DNA of 64,000 bases, taken from a bacterium. GTDB lineage: Bacteria > Fidelibacterota > Marinisomatia > Marinisomatales > TCS55. The stretch is taken from NCBI GenBank assembly GCA_004321715.1, contig SGYN01000003.1, forward strand, positions 39,645 to 103,644. The letters run 5' to 3'. The first letter of the stretch is position 1. Every line of letters begins with the position of its first letter. Positions 1 to 8,484 of this stretch are shown in pieces. The notes beneath the pieces were generated by a model. That model was not told where the DNA came from, searched no databases, and saw only the letters and a program-made list of their open reading frames with translations. Position numbers and translations under genes: made by a program.

Positions 1-2205
1 AATCATAAAACTTTCCTGTGCTGTTAATTGCTGACGATAGGTTCCGTAGTTAAAATATAATTTGCTATTTACCGTTATTGGAAACGAAATACGAATCTTG
101 GGATTAATTGTGATTTGAGTTTCTGCATCACTTGCAGCTACATCAGAAAAGCGTTCATCGCCTATTTCCCCTTTTTCTTTAGCAGTCAAATCTCTTGCAT
201 AATCATCATAATCCCACCATTTAGTATTTGGGTTGTAATAATCCATGCTAAGACCCAAGGTTGCAATCATACCTTTAAATTCTAATTTATCTTCAGCATA
301 TAAGCCCGCTTGAGTTGGGGTTTTTTTCCATCTCTGCGAACCACGTTCGACGTGTACAATTACAGAGTCGCTTGAACCATAAGTCATATCATAATCATAT
401 AATGACACCCAGGCGCCAGCATTTACTTGATTTGTACTATTAAGCTGCGTTGTATAATCAAAATTAATATTTGTACTAGAAACCTTTGAATCGTCACGAC
501 CTCTAGCCCAATGTCCTCCAATGCGAGCACCACCACCAGGGTTGCTCATACCATCTGAAGTCCATCCCCAAGGAGAGTATACTAATGAATCAGCATTTAC
601 ACCGCCAGAGCCATACAGTTTTATTACAGCGCTAGGTATGTCACCTGCGCTATCTCCAGGACCAGGGTTTGATCCGAGCCTCCGTGAATTAGGCCCTGTT
701 TCAAATGTTTCTGAATTCATGGAAACACCAACGTTATAATATGTCTTCGCATTTACGGTATTTGTAAATGTTGCTCCCATAATTTGGGTATTATAATCTG
801 TAACAGCATAACGATCCCAAGACCAGATCACGCTTCTTCCAACATGATCACCGTTTTGATTAATAAGGGTTTCTGTTGGTGCTATTCCTTGGTTACTACT
901 AAATACTAAAGTTGAATTGGCTGAACCTCCACCCCAAGGGTATAAAGGCGTTCCTCCTCTTTGTGGGTACGGAACTGTTAACATAGACCAAGCATCATGC
1001 GCCATCCCAGTTTGCTCTGAAGATTTAACGAATGCCATTAATTTCATTGAAGAATTCAGGTCATACATTAACTTTGCGTGCATAGTGTTTTCTTTATAAG
1101 AAGAGCGCGCCTGTGGATAAAAATAAGGCTCTTGGTTGCTTAAATATGAAACAAGGAACCTCATACCTGTGCTACCTAAGGGCATTCCAAAAGTCATATC
1201 TATAGATTGAAAAGCATCTGTCACATCTGTGTTTTTACGATGATGCCAATTAAAAACATCTAGCCATTCAGATTTTGTTAACAATGTATCATTGCCTGTT
1301 GTTCCAGCCATATGAGCATCCCAGCCAGTAAAAGCAGGATATTGTGATTGCTGATATGCATCCCAAGCGCCACCATCTGTTCCTGTTGAATTCATACTAT
1401 CATCTGTATACGGTTTCCACCAATATGCGTCTTCATCTTTAACACTTTTACCAAAAGACATCGAACTTGCAGGAGTATTATTAATAATAACATCTAATAC
1501 CATGCGATCACGAGGATCTTTGGTTACAATATTTATCGCTCCACCTCTTGCGTTTCCTACAGATGAACCTAAACCCCCTGTTTGAATCTGTAGTTCATCA
1601 ACTGAGGTTAATGCAATAGCCGTTGAGGGCGTACCATCTCTTCCTCCTCGAGTACTTATACCATCAACAACAAATGCTGTTTCGTTGAGGCCAGAACCCC
1701 TAATAACCATTCCTGGCTCAACGCCAGCTTGTTGACTTATAAAGTCTCCAACAGATCTAACGGGTATATTTTCAATATCTCCACCGCTTACATTAATAAC
1801 TGTACCCGCAACGTCTGGTTGTACCAAGGGTCGTTCCGCGAGGACTTCAACCGCTTCTCCAGATACTGCTTCAACACCTGTAACAAAATTCACAGTAGTG
1901 GTTAAATCAATAAATACACGAACATCCAGCTCTACGGCTGTTTGGTAACCAATAATTTCTGCACGCATAGTATATGCGCCAGGGGAAACATTTAAAATAA
2001 AATACTCACCATTTTCATCTGTTGCCGCACCAAATCCTGTTCCATCAATAAGAACATTGGCCCCGATCAAAGCTTCGCCAGTAGCTTCATCCGTTACCGT
2101 CCCTCTAACTTTTCCTGATGTCTGGGCAATTAAATTGCTAGCTATAAAAATAGTACAAATTAAAGCAAGCATTGTGTTTTTTAAGTAATAATTACGATCC
2201 GTCAT
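1..2205 (-). CDS. TonB-dependent receptor, 3' end outside window
   Basis: Partial gene absent from the ORF track because no stop lies in the window. It reads open from ATG at 2205 to base 1, 735 codons. GGAGG lies a few bases before the ATG. The N-terminus is a signal peptide ending near 'ASNLIAQ'. Next is a carboxypeptidase-regulatory-like domain ('GTVTDEATGEALIGANV', about residues 25-110), then a TonB plug with 'VIRGSGLNETAFVVDGIS' and 'GGAINIVTKDPRD' near residues 160-240, then the start of an outer-membrane barrel rich in aromatic residues. Family knowledge makes it an energised outer-membrane importer. The substrate cannot be told from sequence. It is separated by 292 bases from the co-oriented inositol operon and may be independent of it. 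The missing part is the C-terminal barrel. Confidence 0.9.
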   Translation of the reverse strand, partial: MTDRNYYLKNTMLALICTIFIASNLIAQTSGKVRGTVTDEATGEALIGANVLIDGTGFGAATDENGEYFILNVSPGAYTMRAEIIGYQTAVELDVRVFIDLTTTVNFVTGVEAVSGEAVEVLAERPLVQPDVAGTVINVSGGDIENIPVRSVGDFISQQAGVEPGMVIRGSGLNETAFVVDGISTRGGRDGTPSTAIALTSVDELQIQTGGLGSSVGNARGGAINIVTKDPRDRMVLDVIINNTPASSMSFGKSVKDEDAYWWKPYTDDSMNSTGTDGGAWDAYQQSQYPAFTGWDAHMAGTTGNDTLLTKSEWLDVFNWHHRKNTDVTDAFQSIDMTFGMPLGSTGMRFLVSYLSNQEPYFYPQARSSYKENTMHAKLMYDLNSSMKLMAFVKSSEQTGMAHDAWSMLTVPYPQRGGTPLYPWGGGSANSTLVFSSNQGIAPTETLINQNGDHVGRSVIWSWDRYAVTDYNTQIMGATFTNTVNAKTYYNVGVSMNSETFETGPNSRRLGSNPGPGDSAGDIPSAVIKLYGSGGVNADSLVYSPWGWTSDGMSNPGGGARIGGHWARGRDDSKVSSTNINFDYTTQLNSTNQVNAGAWVSLYDYDMTYGSSDSVIVHVERGSQRWKKTPTQAGLYAEDKLEFKGMIATLGLSMDYYNPNTKWWDYDDYARDLTAKEKGEIGDERFSDVAASDAETQITINPKIRISFPITVNSKLYFNYGTYRQQLTAQESFMI

Positions 2206-2497
2206 TTTGTTGTCCTCCATGTAAAATCGTTTAATATTGTTTTTTAATTCTTATCACTCGAATGAGTGAGTTATCGAGCGCTTTGGCTTGGCTAACTACC
2301 ATCTGACAGTAAATGTGTAAACATTTTAATAAAGATACAAGAAAAATATCCTTACAATGCGATAGCATTTGGCTGTTTTTGTATGTTATAAAAATCGTTT
2401 TTTCTTATGTTAAATGCAGCTAAAGCAATTAATCAAACTTGCTATGAGCCAATATTTATTAATAGAAAATAACAGTTAATCCTTATGAATATATTAT
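2206..2497. other. Intergenic region with inverted repeat
   Basis: This 292-base AT-rich gap lies between the gntP-like gene and the TonB receptor, both on the minus strand, so it should contain the receptor's promoter. The clearest structure is the inverted repeat TCACTC-N4-GAGTGA at 2254-2269, about 50-65 bases upstream of the receptor ATG and a possible operator. I see no copy of the TTGTA..TACAA operator found at 15.2 kb. No convincing small ORF or RNA is visible. Confidence 0.4.
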
Positions 2498-3826
2498 CTA
2501 TGGTAAGAAAAACATAGATAGTAATTGAATTAAAATAATGGCCGTTGCGCCCTGTAATAAAGTTGTAACAGCATGACAGCGAATAGCAGTATTTGTGTCC
2601 ATATTAGAGAACTGCGCAACCACCCAAAAATAACTATCATTTAAGTGAGAAAATGTCATTGCCCCAGCACCAATTGAAAGAACAGCTATGACCTTTCCCA
2701 TTTCACTAGATAATCCTAAAGTATTAAGTAGCGGCAAAACCATTGCGGATGTTGTGATAATTGAGACCGTTGATGACCCTTGGGCTGTCTTTAACAATGC
2801 GGCAATTATAAAAGGCAAAAACAACCCTATTTCATAACCCATTAATATTTTACTAAGGTAATCTCCTAGTGATATGGATCTTAATATGTTTCCAAATGCT
2901 CCGCCTGCGCCAGTTATTAATATTATACTTCCTGCTGCTTTTAACCCATCAGAAAACCAATCATAATGATTTTCTAATGAATAATCTTTTGCTAAAAGTA
3001 TACTAATTATTACGCCTGATAAAATTGCAATAATAGGATGTCCAAAAAAGCTGATTAATATTTGAATTTGTATATTTTCAAAATTCGTTGTTGGATGATC
3101 CATTGCAGAATTGAGACTTATTAGAATTATAGGGATTATGATTGGAAGTAAAGCAGAAAATAAATTTGAAGATTGATTTTTATCTTTTTCTACGTTTATT
3201 TGATTTACTTCTGCATTTATGGAAAACTTAGAGCAATAATAAATTGACCATAACCACCCAACCAGGGAAACGGGGATTGCAATTAGAAACCCAAAAATTA
3301 AAACAAGTCCAATATCGGCACCCAGTATGGAGGCGGAAGCTAGCGGTCCCGGGGTAGGAGGCACAAACACATGGGCAGCATAAAGGCCAGCAGACAAGGA
3401 GGTTCCTAAAACAGCAAGCGATATTCCTGTTTTTCTATTTATCGCCTTATTTAGTGTAGATAGGATTACATATCCAGAATCACAAAATACAGGAATTGAA
3501 ACAAAGAACCCTGTGATATTCATTGCTAGAGGAGAATTGTCTTTTCCTATTGCTTTTAACGTTGATTCAGCAATTGATTTTGCACCGCCTGTTTTTTCTA
3601 AAAAAACACCAATAATTGAACCACAAGCAATTACAATGCCAATGTTTTTTAGGGTGTTTCCAAAACCCTCAGATAGGCTTATAATTATTTTCTCTGTATC
3701 TAACCCGCCTAATAAACCCATTGTTAGTGAAGCCAATATAAGAATTAGAAAAGGATGGATTTTGTATTTTGCGGTAGCAAATACAATAATTCCAATTGTT
3801 ATAAATAGATAGATAATAATTAACAT
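2498..3826 (-). CDS. GntP-family gluconate/hydroxy-acid:H+ symporter
   Basis: A 442-residue, almost entirely hydrophobic protein, the usual length for the GntP family. Family-typical stretches are 'GGLDTEKIIISLSEGFG', 'PVFCDSGYVIL' and 'HVFVPPTPGPLASA', followed by many membrane helices. GntP proteins import sugar acids such as gluconate, glycerate or D-serine with protons across the inner membrane. The substrate here is not determined by sequence. A glycerate kinase and a hydroxy-acid dehydrogenase in the same island make a short sugar acid or glycerate plausible (inference). It is the last gene of the minus-strand operon that begins at the regulator, 21 bases after the PfkB kinase. The ATG at 3826 gives a normal family N-terminus. 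Confidence 0.9.
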   Translation of the reverse strand: MLIIIYLFITIGIIVFATAKYKIHPFLILILASLTMGLLGGLDTEKIIISLSEGFGNTLKNIGIVIACGSIIGVFLEKTGGAKSIAESTLKAIGKDNSPLAMNITGFFVSIPVFCDSGYVILSTLNKAINRKTGISLAVLGTSLSAGLYAAHVFVPPTPGPLASASILGADIGLVLIFGFLIAIPVSLVGWLWSIYYCSKFSINAEVNQINVEKDKNQSSNLFSALLPIIIPIILISLNSAMDHPTTNFENIQIQILISFFGHPIIAILSGVIISILLAKDYSLENHYDWFSDGLKAAGSIILITGAGGAFGNILRSISLGDYLSKILMGYEIGLFLPFIIAALLKTAQGSSTVSIITTSAMVLPLLNTLGLSSEMGKVIAVLSIGAGAMTFSHLNDSYFWVVAQFSNMDTNTAIRCHAVTTLLQGATAIILIQLLSMFFLP

Positions 3827-3847
3827 AATATAGTTTTTGTAATATGG

Positions 3848-4723
3848 TTATTTATAATCATTGAAACGGCTTTCTATTTCCTGTTTGCTTCTAGTTAGTG
3901 GATTGTCCTGCTCCATTTTTAGGCTTGTTGCTGCTGCAGCCCATTTTGTGGAATCACCAGGACCTAGATTCCGCCGCATATATACGTAGCTTGCTCCACA
4001 GGTGTCTCCCCTTCCACTCCTGCCAATAATTTTATTTAGCTTAAATGGTTCAACAAAAATTTGATTTTTTGCATACACAAGAACACCATCTTTATGGGTG
4101 ATTATAACCTCTTTAGGTCCATAAGACTTTAGGATTTTTGCCGCGGAAACTAAATCTGATTCGCCCGTTAAAAATTTTGCCTCCACCCCATCTGCTTTTA
4201 AATAATGCGTTAGACTAAGTACTTCTTTTTTCTCTTCCCATTCACTATTAATCAGAACATTGTTTGTGTTCCGTGTTCTTATAAACCCTTGAAGGTCCAC
4301 CCCTATCAAAGAGCCTTTCTTTTTAAGATCATATAGAGTAGCAAGCTTAAATTCATCTCTCACAGACGCGTTGATTAAAAAGACTGTTGAATTAATATTC
4401 ATGAACTGTTCTGATGTGAAAGACCCTGCTGATTTAGGCATGATTAGCGATCTATCATCAAAATTATCACTGGGGTATATAAGTTTCATATGAGTTGAAT
4501 TATCAGTGTATGTGGGGAAGACATCAACCCCTATAGATACTAGCTTATCTACAACATGTTGGTCATTATTTTTCAAACGCGTTATTGCTGCTGTTTTTGC
4601 TCCTAAAGCAATAGCAGCATGCGCTCCATAGTTGAACCCTCCCCCATCAACATGTTTAGTCTCATCTGGGGTTACAATAGTATCTTTCGTATAATTCCCA
4701 ATTAAAGTTATATCATACGCCAT
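3848..4723 (-). CDS. PfkB-family sugar/inositol kinase
   Basis: A 291-residue ribokinase-fold (PfkB) kinase. The substrate-binding glycine pair is in 'HVDGGGFNYGAHAA' (about residues 24-37). The C-terminal anion-hole/catalytic motif is 'GRSGRGDTCGAS', with the base Asp at about residue 240. It is short for the family (usually 300-330). The segment 'GVDLQGFIRTRN' recalls the 'VDIQGFIR' stretch I associate with archaeal and plant myo-inositol 3-kinases, so inositol or an inositol catabolite is a possible substrate. In the standard iol pathway the missing step is 5-dehydro-2-deoxygluconate kinase (IolC), and this is the only PfkB gene in the island. Kinase activity is well supported; the substrate is inference. 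It lies between dctM and the gntP-like gene. Confidence 0.8.
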   Translation of the reverse strand: MAYDITLIGNYTKDTIVTPDETKHVDGGGFNYGAHAAIALGAKTAAITRLKNNDQHVVDKLVSIGVDVFPTYTDNSTHMKLIYPSDNFDDRSLIMPKSAGSFTSEQFMNINSTVFLINASVRDEFKLATLYDLKKKGSLIGVDLQGFIRTRNTNNVLINSEWEEKKEVLSLTHYLKADGVEAKFLTGESDLVSAAKILKSYGPKEVIITHKDGVLVYAKNQIFVEPFKLNKIIGRSGRGDTCGASYVYMRRNLGPGDSTKWAAAATSLKMEQDNPLTRSKQEIESRFNDYK

Positions 4724-4762
4724 GATTAATTTTCCATTTCTTGTATATAATTTTAATTTAAT

Positions 4763-6040
4763 TTAATTCATAATTATAGTTGGCAACCAAATAACAATAT
4801 TAGGAAATATAGCAACAAGAACCAGTGTGATAATATTCGCAACTAAAAAAGGGGCGGCTCCTTTAAATATTCTCCCAATACTCAATCCTGTAATAATAGA
4901 ACAAACATTAAGACAATTTCCAACTGGTGGCGTGCACGCTCCAACCGCCAAACCAATAACCAAAACAACGCCGAACAAGATTGGTGATATACCCATTTCA
5001 ATAATACTTGGCAAAAAGACAGGGGTAAGCAATAGTATCGCTGGGCTAACATCAATAAATGTCCCAGATATCAAAATTATAATAATAAATAAAAACAACA
5101 TTCCTGTTGGATGAAATCCAAGATCTGTGATGATTGCCGATAATCCATCCGGTATCCTTTCATAAGCTAATACCCATATAAAAATTTTTGAAAATGCTAT
5201 AATGATCATAATTTTTGCACTTGTCAAAACAGAGCTTTTTAATGCATTAAAGATTTTTTTTCTATTCAAACTCTTAATTAAAAACCCACCAATAATTAAC
5301 GAATAGAATACGCCTAAAGCGGCAGATTCAGTAGCAGTTGCTATACCAAAAATAACCGACCCAACAACAAAAAAAGGCATAAACAATATATAAGAATTTT
5401 TTGCCGTCATTATTAATATTTTGTTGAAAGAAAAATTTTTATCTTCCCTTGGATAAGAATTTTTTTTAGATAACCAGATCGTAATTAATAATTGAAAAGT
5501 TCCTACTAATATCCCCGGTATAACACCACCTAAAAACAATCGACCAACTGACTCTTGTGCTGTAACTGCAAATAAAACCATAGGAATGCTTGGAGGTATA
5601 ATCATACCCATTGTAGATGAAGCCACTGTAAGACCGGCTGCATAATCCTCAGGGTATCCTCGCTTTTTCATTTCTGGTATTAGAATAGACCCTATGGATG
5701 CCGTGTCTGAAACTGAAGATCCAGATATTCCTCCAAACAGCATACTAGAGATAACATTAACGAGGCCCAACCCTCCTCTGATTTTCCCAACAAAAATTAA
5801 ACAAAATTCAATCAATCTTGATGTGATCTTACTCTCATTCATAAGCTGGCCCATTAAAATAAAAAGCGGAAGGGCTATTAAGGTATATGAATCCATTCCC
5901 GCAAACAACATCTGGGGCATAACATTTAATAATTCGCTATTAAAAATTAGAAAGTAAATAGCGGTAGACAACCCAAGTGAGTACGCAATTGGTACCCCGA
6001 TTGCTAAAAAAATAAATAAACTAGAAATTAGTACTATCAT
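4763..6040 (-). CDS. dctM: TRAP transporter large permease subunit
   Basis: A 425-residue integral membrane protein of the DctM family, at the usual length. Family motifs are 'FAGMDSYTLIALPLFILMGQLM', the conserved block 'GGISGSSVSDTASIGSILIPEM' and 'PPVGNCLNVCSIITG' near the C-terminus. It forms the ion-coupled translocation channel of a tripartite (TRAP) importer for carboxylates or sugar acids in the inner membrane. It overlaps the small permease gene by 4 bases (ATGA), which indicates translational coupling. The order DctP-DctQ-DctM is complete. The ligand is not identifiable from sequence; location in an inositol/sugar-acid island suggests a polyol or sugar acid. Confidence 0.93.
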   Translation of the reverse strand: MIVLISSLFIFLAIGVPIAYSLGLSTAIYFLIFNSELLNVMPQMLFAGMDSYTLIALPLFILMGQLMNESKITSRLIEFCLIFVGKIRGGLGLVNVISSMLFGGISGSSVSDTASIGSILIPEMKKRGYPEDYAAGLTVASSTMGMIIPPSIPMVLFAVTAQESVGRLFLGGVIPGILVGTFQLLITIWLSKKNSYPREDKNFSFNKILIMTAKNSYILFMPFFVVGSVIFGIATATESAALGVFYSLIIGGFLIKSLNRKKIFNALKSSVLTSAKIMIIIAFSKIFIWVLAYERIPDGLSAIITDLGFHPTGMLFLFIIIILISGTFIDVSPAILLLTPVFLPSIIEMGISPILFGVVLVIGLAVGACTPPVGNCLNVCSIITGLSIGRIFKGAAPFLVANIITLVLVAIFPNIVIWLPTIIMN

Positions 6041-6525
6041 GATTTGTTAAATGGCTTTGTACTAGATATATCAATAACATCAATTAATGCTATTACACAG
6101 TATAAAAAACATAATACACAGCCTAGCGGAATGCTTACTATAGCGACTAAGCGCGGCAGTCCAGTAGCGGGCATAAGATAGCCACCTGTTTGACTAATCC
6201 ACTGTAAACAATAAATGAATAATAATATGTGTAATGTAAAAATGAAAATGATCTGTAATGTTTTTATTGCTCCCTGAAATTTATCAGGTAAGATATTTAC
6301 AAAAACATCAATGCCTATATGTTCATTCTTTCCAATAGATACCGCTGCACCTATTGAAGTGGTGTAAATGAATAAAATTGTTACAATTTCATTAGCGCCA
6401 GTTATGGATTGGTTCAAAATATATCTTAAAAAAACTAGAATAAGCGTAATAACAAATACTAAAAATAAAAATCCAGCCAGAATATTTTCTAAAAAACTGG
6501 TTATGGATCTAAACTTATTTTTTAT
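6037..6525 (-). CDS. dctQ: TRAP small permease subunit, probable AUA start
   Basis: DctQ-family four-helix protein with family features 'ANEIVTILFIYTTSIGAAVSIGKNEHIGIDVFV' split over helices 1-2 and a Gly/Pro-rich loop before helix 4. The ORF track starts at a TTG (6417) that would remove the first membrane helix. In the same frame the sequence continues upstream as 'SFLENILAGFLFLVF..LRYIL', the normal DctQ first helix, back to a stop at 6565-6567, yet this extension contains no ATG, GTG or TTG. The best-placed candidate is ATA at 6525, giving an N-terminus beginning KNKFRSITSFLEN after the initiator. No strong Shine-Dalgarno is visible there, so the exact start is uncertain. It lies 35 bases after dctP and overlaps dctM by 4. 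Confidence 0.75.
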   Translation of the reverse strand: MKNKFRSITSFLENILAGFLFLVFVITLILVFLRYILNQSITGANEIVTILFIYTTSIGAAVSIGKNEHIGIDVFVNILPDKFQGAIKTLQIIFIFTLHILLFIYCLQWISQTGGYLMPATGLPRLVAIVSIPLGCVLCFLYCVIALIDVIDISSTKPFNKS

Positions 6526-6560
6526 AAAACTAAGTATTAGATGTTTACCGAGCTTTGTGG

Positions 6561-7571
6561 TTACATATTAGTTTTTTTTGCAATATCCTGTGCCTTTTTT
6601 ATTTCTTCTAAAGTAAAGGTTCCTTTATTTATAAAGTAATTATATACTGGTTTAACGGCATCCCGAAAAGGGATTAATGCATCACCAGCGATGTGATTAA
6701 TTTCTAAATGGTTGGATAACTGCTCAAGGTATTCTGTTTCTTTTGATCTGTACATTTGATCGCTTTTTGACATTGCATCTTTTGCAACTCTGTCAAATAT
6801 TATTTTTAAATCAGGTGTCAGCGTATTATACCAGCTTAAGTTTACTATAAAGGGGTCTGGACCTGTTGCATAGTTAGTTACTGTAAGGTATTTAGATACT
6901 TCATACATTTTAAAATCCCAAATATTTGAAGGTGGATTATCTTGACCATCAATAACCCCCGTTTGCAATGCCTGGTATATATCTATTGCTGCTAACTCTT
7001 GTGGGTTTGCACCAAAAGCTTTAGCAGTTTGAATAAAAACCTCTTGCATTGGTACTCTCATTTTCAGTCCCTTAAAATCACTGGGATGTTTTATTGGTTT
7101 CTTATTGTTAGTGTGGGCGCGAAAACCTTGTGATATACCCGTTACAGGAATATGAAATCCATTTTTTTTTGCACCATTATTTATCTCATTCATAAATGAA
7201 CTGTTTACTAATCGCAATGCTTCTATCCAACCACTAGTTAAAAATGGTAAAGTCAGTAAATTATATTTAGGGTTGGCATCATTAAAAAAGCCTCCACGGG
7301 TTCCTTGTAATGCTCCTGTTGCAACCAAATCCATAAGCTCTCGCTCATTTCCGAGTATGCCGCTAAAAAATAATTCTACCCTGATCTTTCCATTTGTTTC
7401 TTTTTCAAGCTTGTCCTTAAAATAAACCATTGATTGACTTCGTATTGCGCTCTCCGGTTGTTCATTAGAGTACTTGAATACATATCCTTCTTGATTCGTT
7501 CTACAAGATCCAAATAGCATAAGAACGCTAATCAACAAAGGATATATGGTATGGAAAATATTTTTTAACAT
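6561..7571 (-). CDS. dctP: TRAP transporter substrate-binding lipoprotein
   Basis: A 336-residue extracytoplasmic solute receptor of the DctP family. It opens with a lipoprotein signal ending 'MLFGSC' (Cys about residue 23). The family core follows: 'ELFFSGILGNERELMDLVATG', 'GLKMRVPMQEVF', 'GANPQELAAIDIYQALQTGVIDGQDNP' and 'VSKYLTVTNYATGPDPFIVN'. The Arg of 'MRVP' is the usual carboxylate clamp, so the ligand probably carries a carboxylate. It captures substrate in the periplasm for the DctQM permease encoded just downstream. The gene lies 20 bases after the TIM-barrel isomerase gene in the same operon. Confidence 0.93.
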   Translation of the reverse strand: MLKNIFHTIYPLLISVLMLFGSCRTNQEGYVFKYSNEQPESAIRSQSMVYFKDKLEKETNGKIRVELFFSGILGNERELMDLVATGALQGTRGGFFNDANPKYNLLTLPFLTSGWIEALRLVNSSFMNEINNGAKKNGFHIPVTGISQGFRAHTNNKKPIKHPSDFKGLKMRVPMQEVFIQTAKAFGANPQELAAIDIYQALQTGVIDGQDNPPSNIWDFKMYEVSKYLTVTNYATGPDPFIVNLSWYNTLTPDLKIIFDRVAKDAMSKSDQMYRSKETEYLEQLSNHLEINHIAGDALIPFRDAVKPVYNYFINKGTFTLEEIKKAQDIAKKTNM

Positions 7572-7591
7572 AAAATTATTACTAACATTTT

Positions 7592-8458
7592 TTATGAATA
7601 TAGTTGTTTAAATTTTGCTATCGATGCCTTAAACCCATCTTCAAAATCTCCTTCTTTTGGTCGAAACACACTCTCTAGTGACATTGCCCCATCATAACCG
7701 ATGTCATTTAGCCTATCCGCTATTTTTTGAAGATGTGGCGCCATTTGCCCCTGACCAAGTGCGACGCATTTAATTTTTGCCTGATGAATAGAGACCTCAA
7801 CATCTTTCATATGCACATGCCCAAGATAGCCTCCCTCCATTGAATCCAGCGCATTATTACTTGGGTTTTCCCCGCAATAAAGTGTATTCGCAGGGTCCCA
7901 TAGAACTTTTAAATGTTTTGTGTCAAGATCGTCTATCAATTTTTTTCCTAGATAGCAAGATGTGATCATTGCATTATTTCCTGTTTCTACCACAAGCATA
8001 ATATCTAATTCTTTCGCTAGTTTAACAATGGGGCCCATTAATTCTACTAACTTATTCCAGGCTCCATCGCTTACGTTCCATTTTTCCGCACCATGCTCTC
8101 CAAACAAAACCATTTCTTTCCGAAAACTCATAATCCGCACCAAGGGTGAATCTAATTTATGAGCCATATCAATACACTCCTTAAGTTTTTCCATATGTTG
8201 GTTATATGTGCTATCGCCTATACTTACTTCATGCACACCAATACCAGCAAAATTATGACGCGATATACAGGATACATCCATATCATATTGTTTTAAAAGA
8301 TTTTCTACTTTTTGAATTTCACTCTTGTCTAGATCTCCAACCTCTTTATCCCATAAGAATTGTAGTTCAGCTTGATTTAAATTATTCTTATTCATTACTT
8401 GCAAAGCATGTTCAAAGTCAGTGCTTATTCCATCCGTTATCACACCTAGTTTCGCCAT
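7592..8458 (-). CDS. Sugar-phosphate isomerase/epimerase-like TIM barrel
   Basis: A 288-residue AP-endonuclease-2-type TIM barrel, the fold of xylose isomerase, IolE, IolI and hydroxypyruvate isomerase. Likely divalent-metal ligands are visible in order: Glu in 'LVVETGNNA', Asp in 'LWDPANTLY', His in 'GHVHMKDV' and Glu in 'MSLESVF'. It is probably a cytoplasmic isomerase or dehydratase for a keto-sugar or ketoinositol. Candidates from context are an IolI/IolH-like 2-keto-inositol isomerase, or an isomerase working with the adjacent hydroxy-acid dehydrogenase. Sequence alone does not choose. It sits 26 bases after the reductase and 20 bases before dctP. Confidence 0.8.
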   Translation of the reverse strand: MAKLGVITDGISTDFEHALQVMNKNNLNQAELQFLWDKEVGDLDKSEIQKVENLLKQYDMDVSCISRHNFAGIGVHEVSIGDSTYNQHMEKLKECIDMAHKLDSPLVRIMSFRKEMVLFGEHGAEKWNVSDGAWNKLVELMGPIVKLAKELDIMLVVETGNNAMITSCYLGKKLIDDLDTKHLKVLWDPANTLYCGENPSNNALDSMEGGYLGHVHMKDVEVSIHQAKIKCVALGQGQMAPHLQKIADRLNDIGYDGAMSLESVFRPKEGDFEDGFKASIAKFKQLYS

Positions 8459-8484
8459 AGTTATCGCTCCTAATTTTTGTATGT

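Noticed and set aside
521-1099. Two plus-strand track ORFs (72 and 60 aa)
   Set aside because: They lie antisense to the continuous TonB receptor frame, which has clear domain homology, and have no start site or recognisable product.
6561-6600. Programmed frameshift at the run of eight A's at the end of dctP into dctQ
   Set aside because: The dctQ frame has its own TAA just upstream (6565-6567), so a ribosome slipping on the A-run would stop before entering dctQ.
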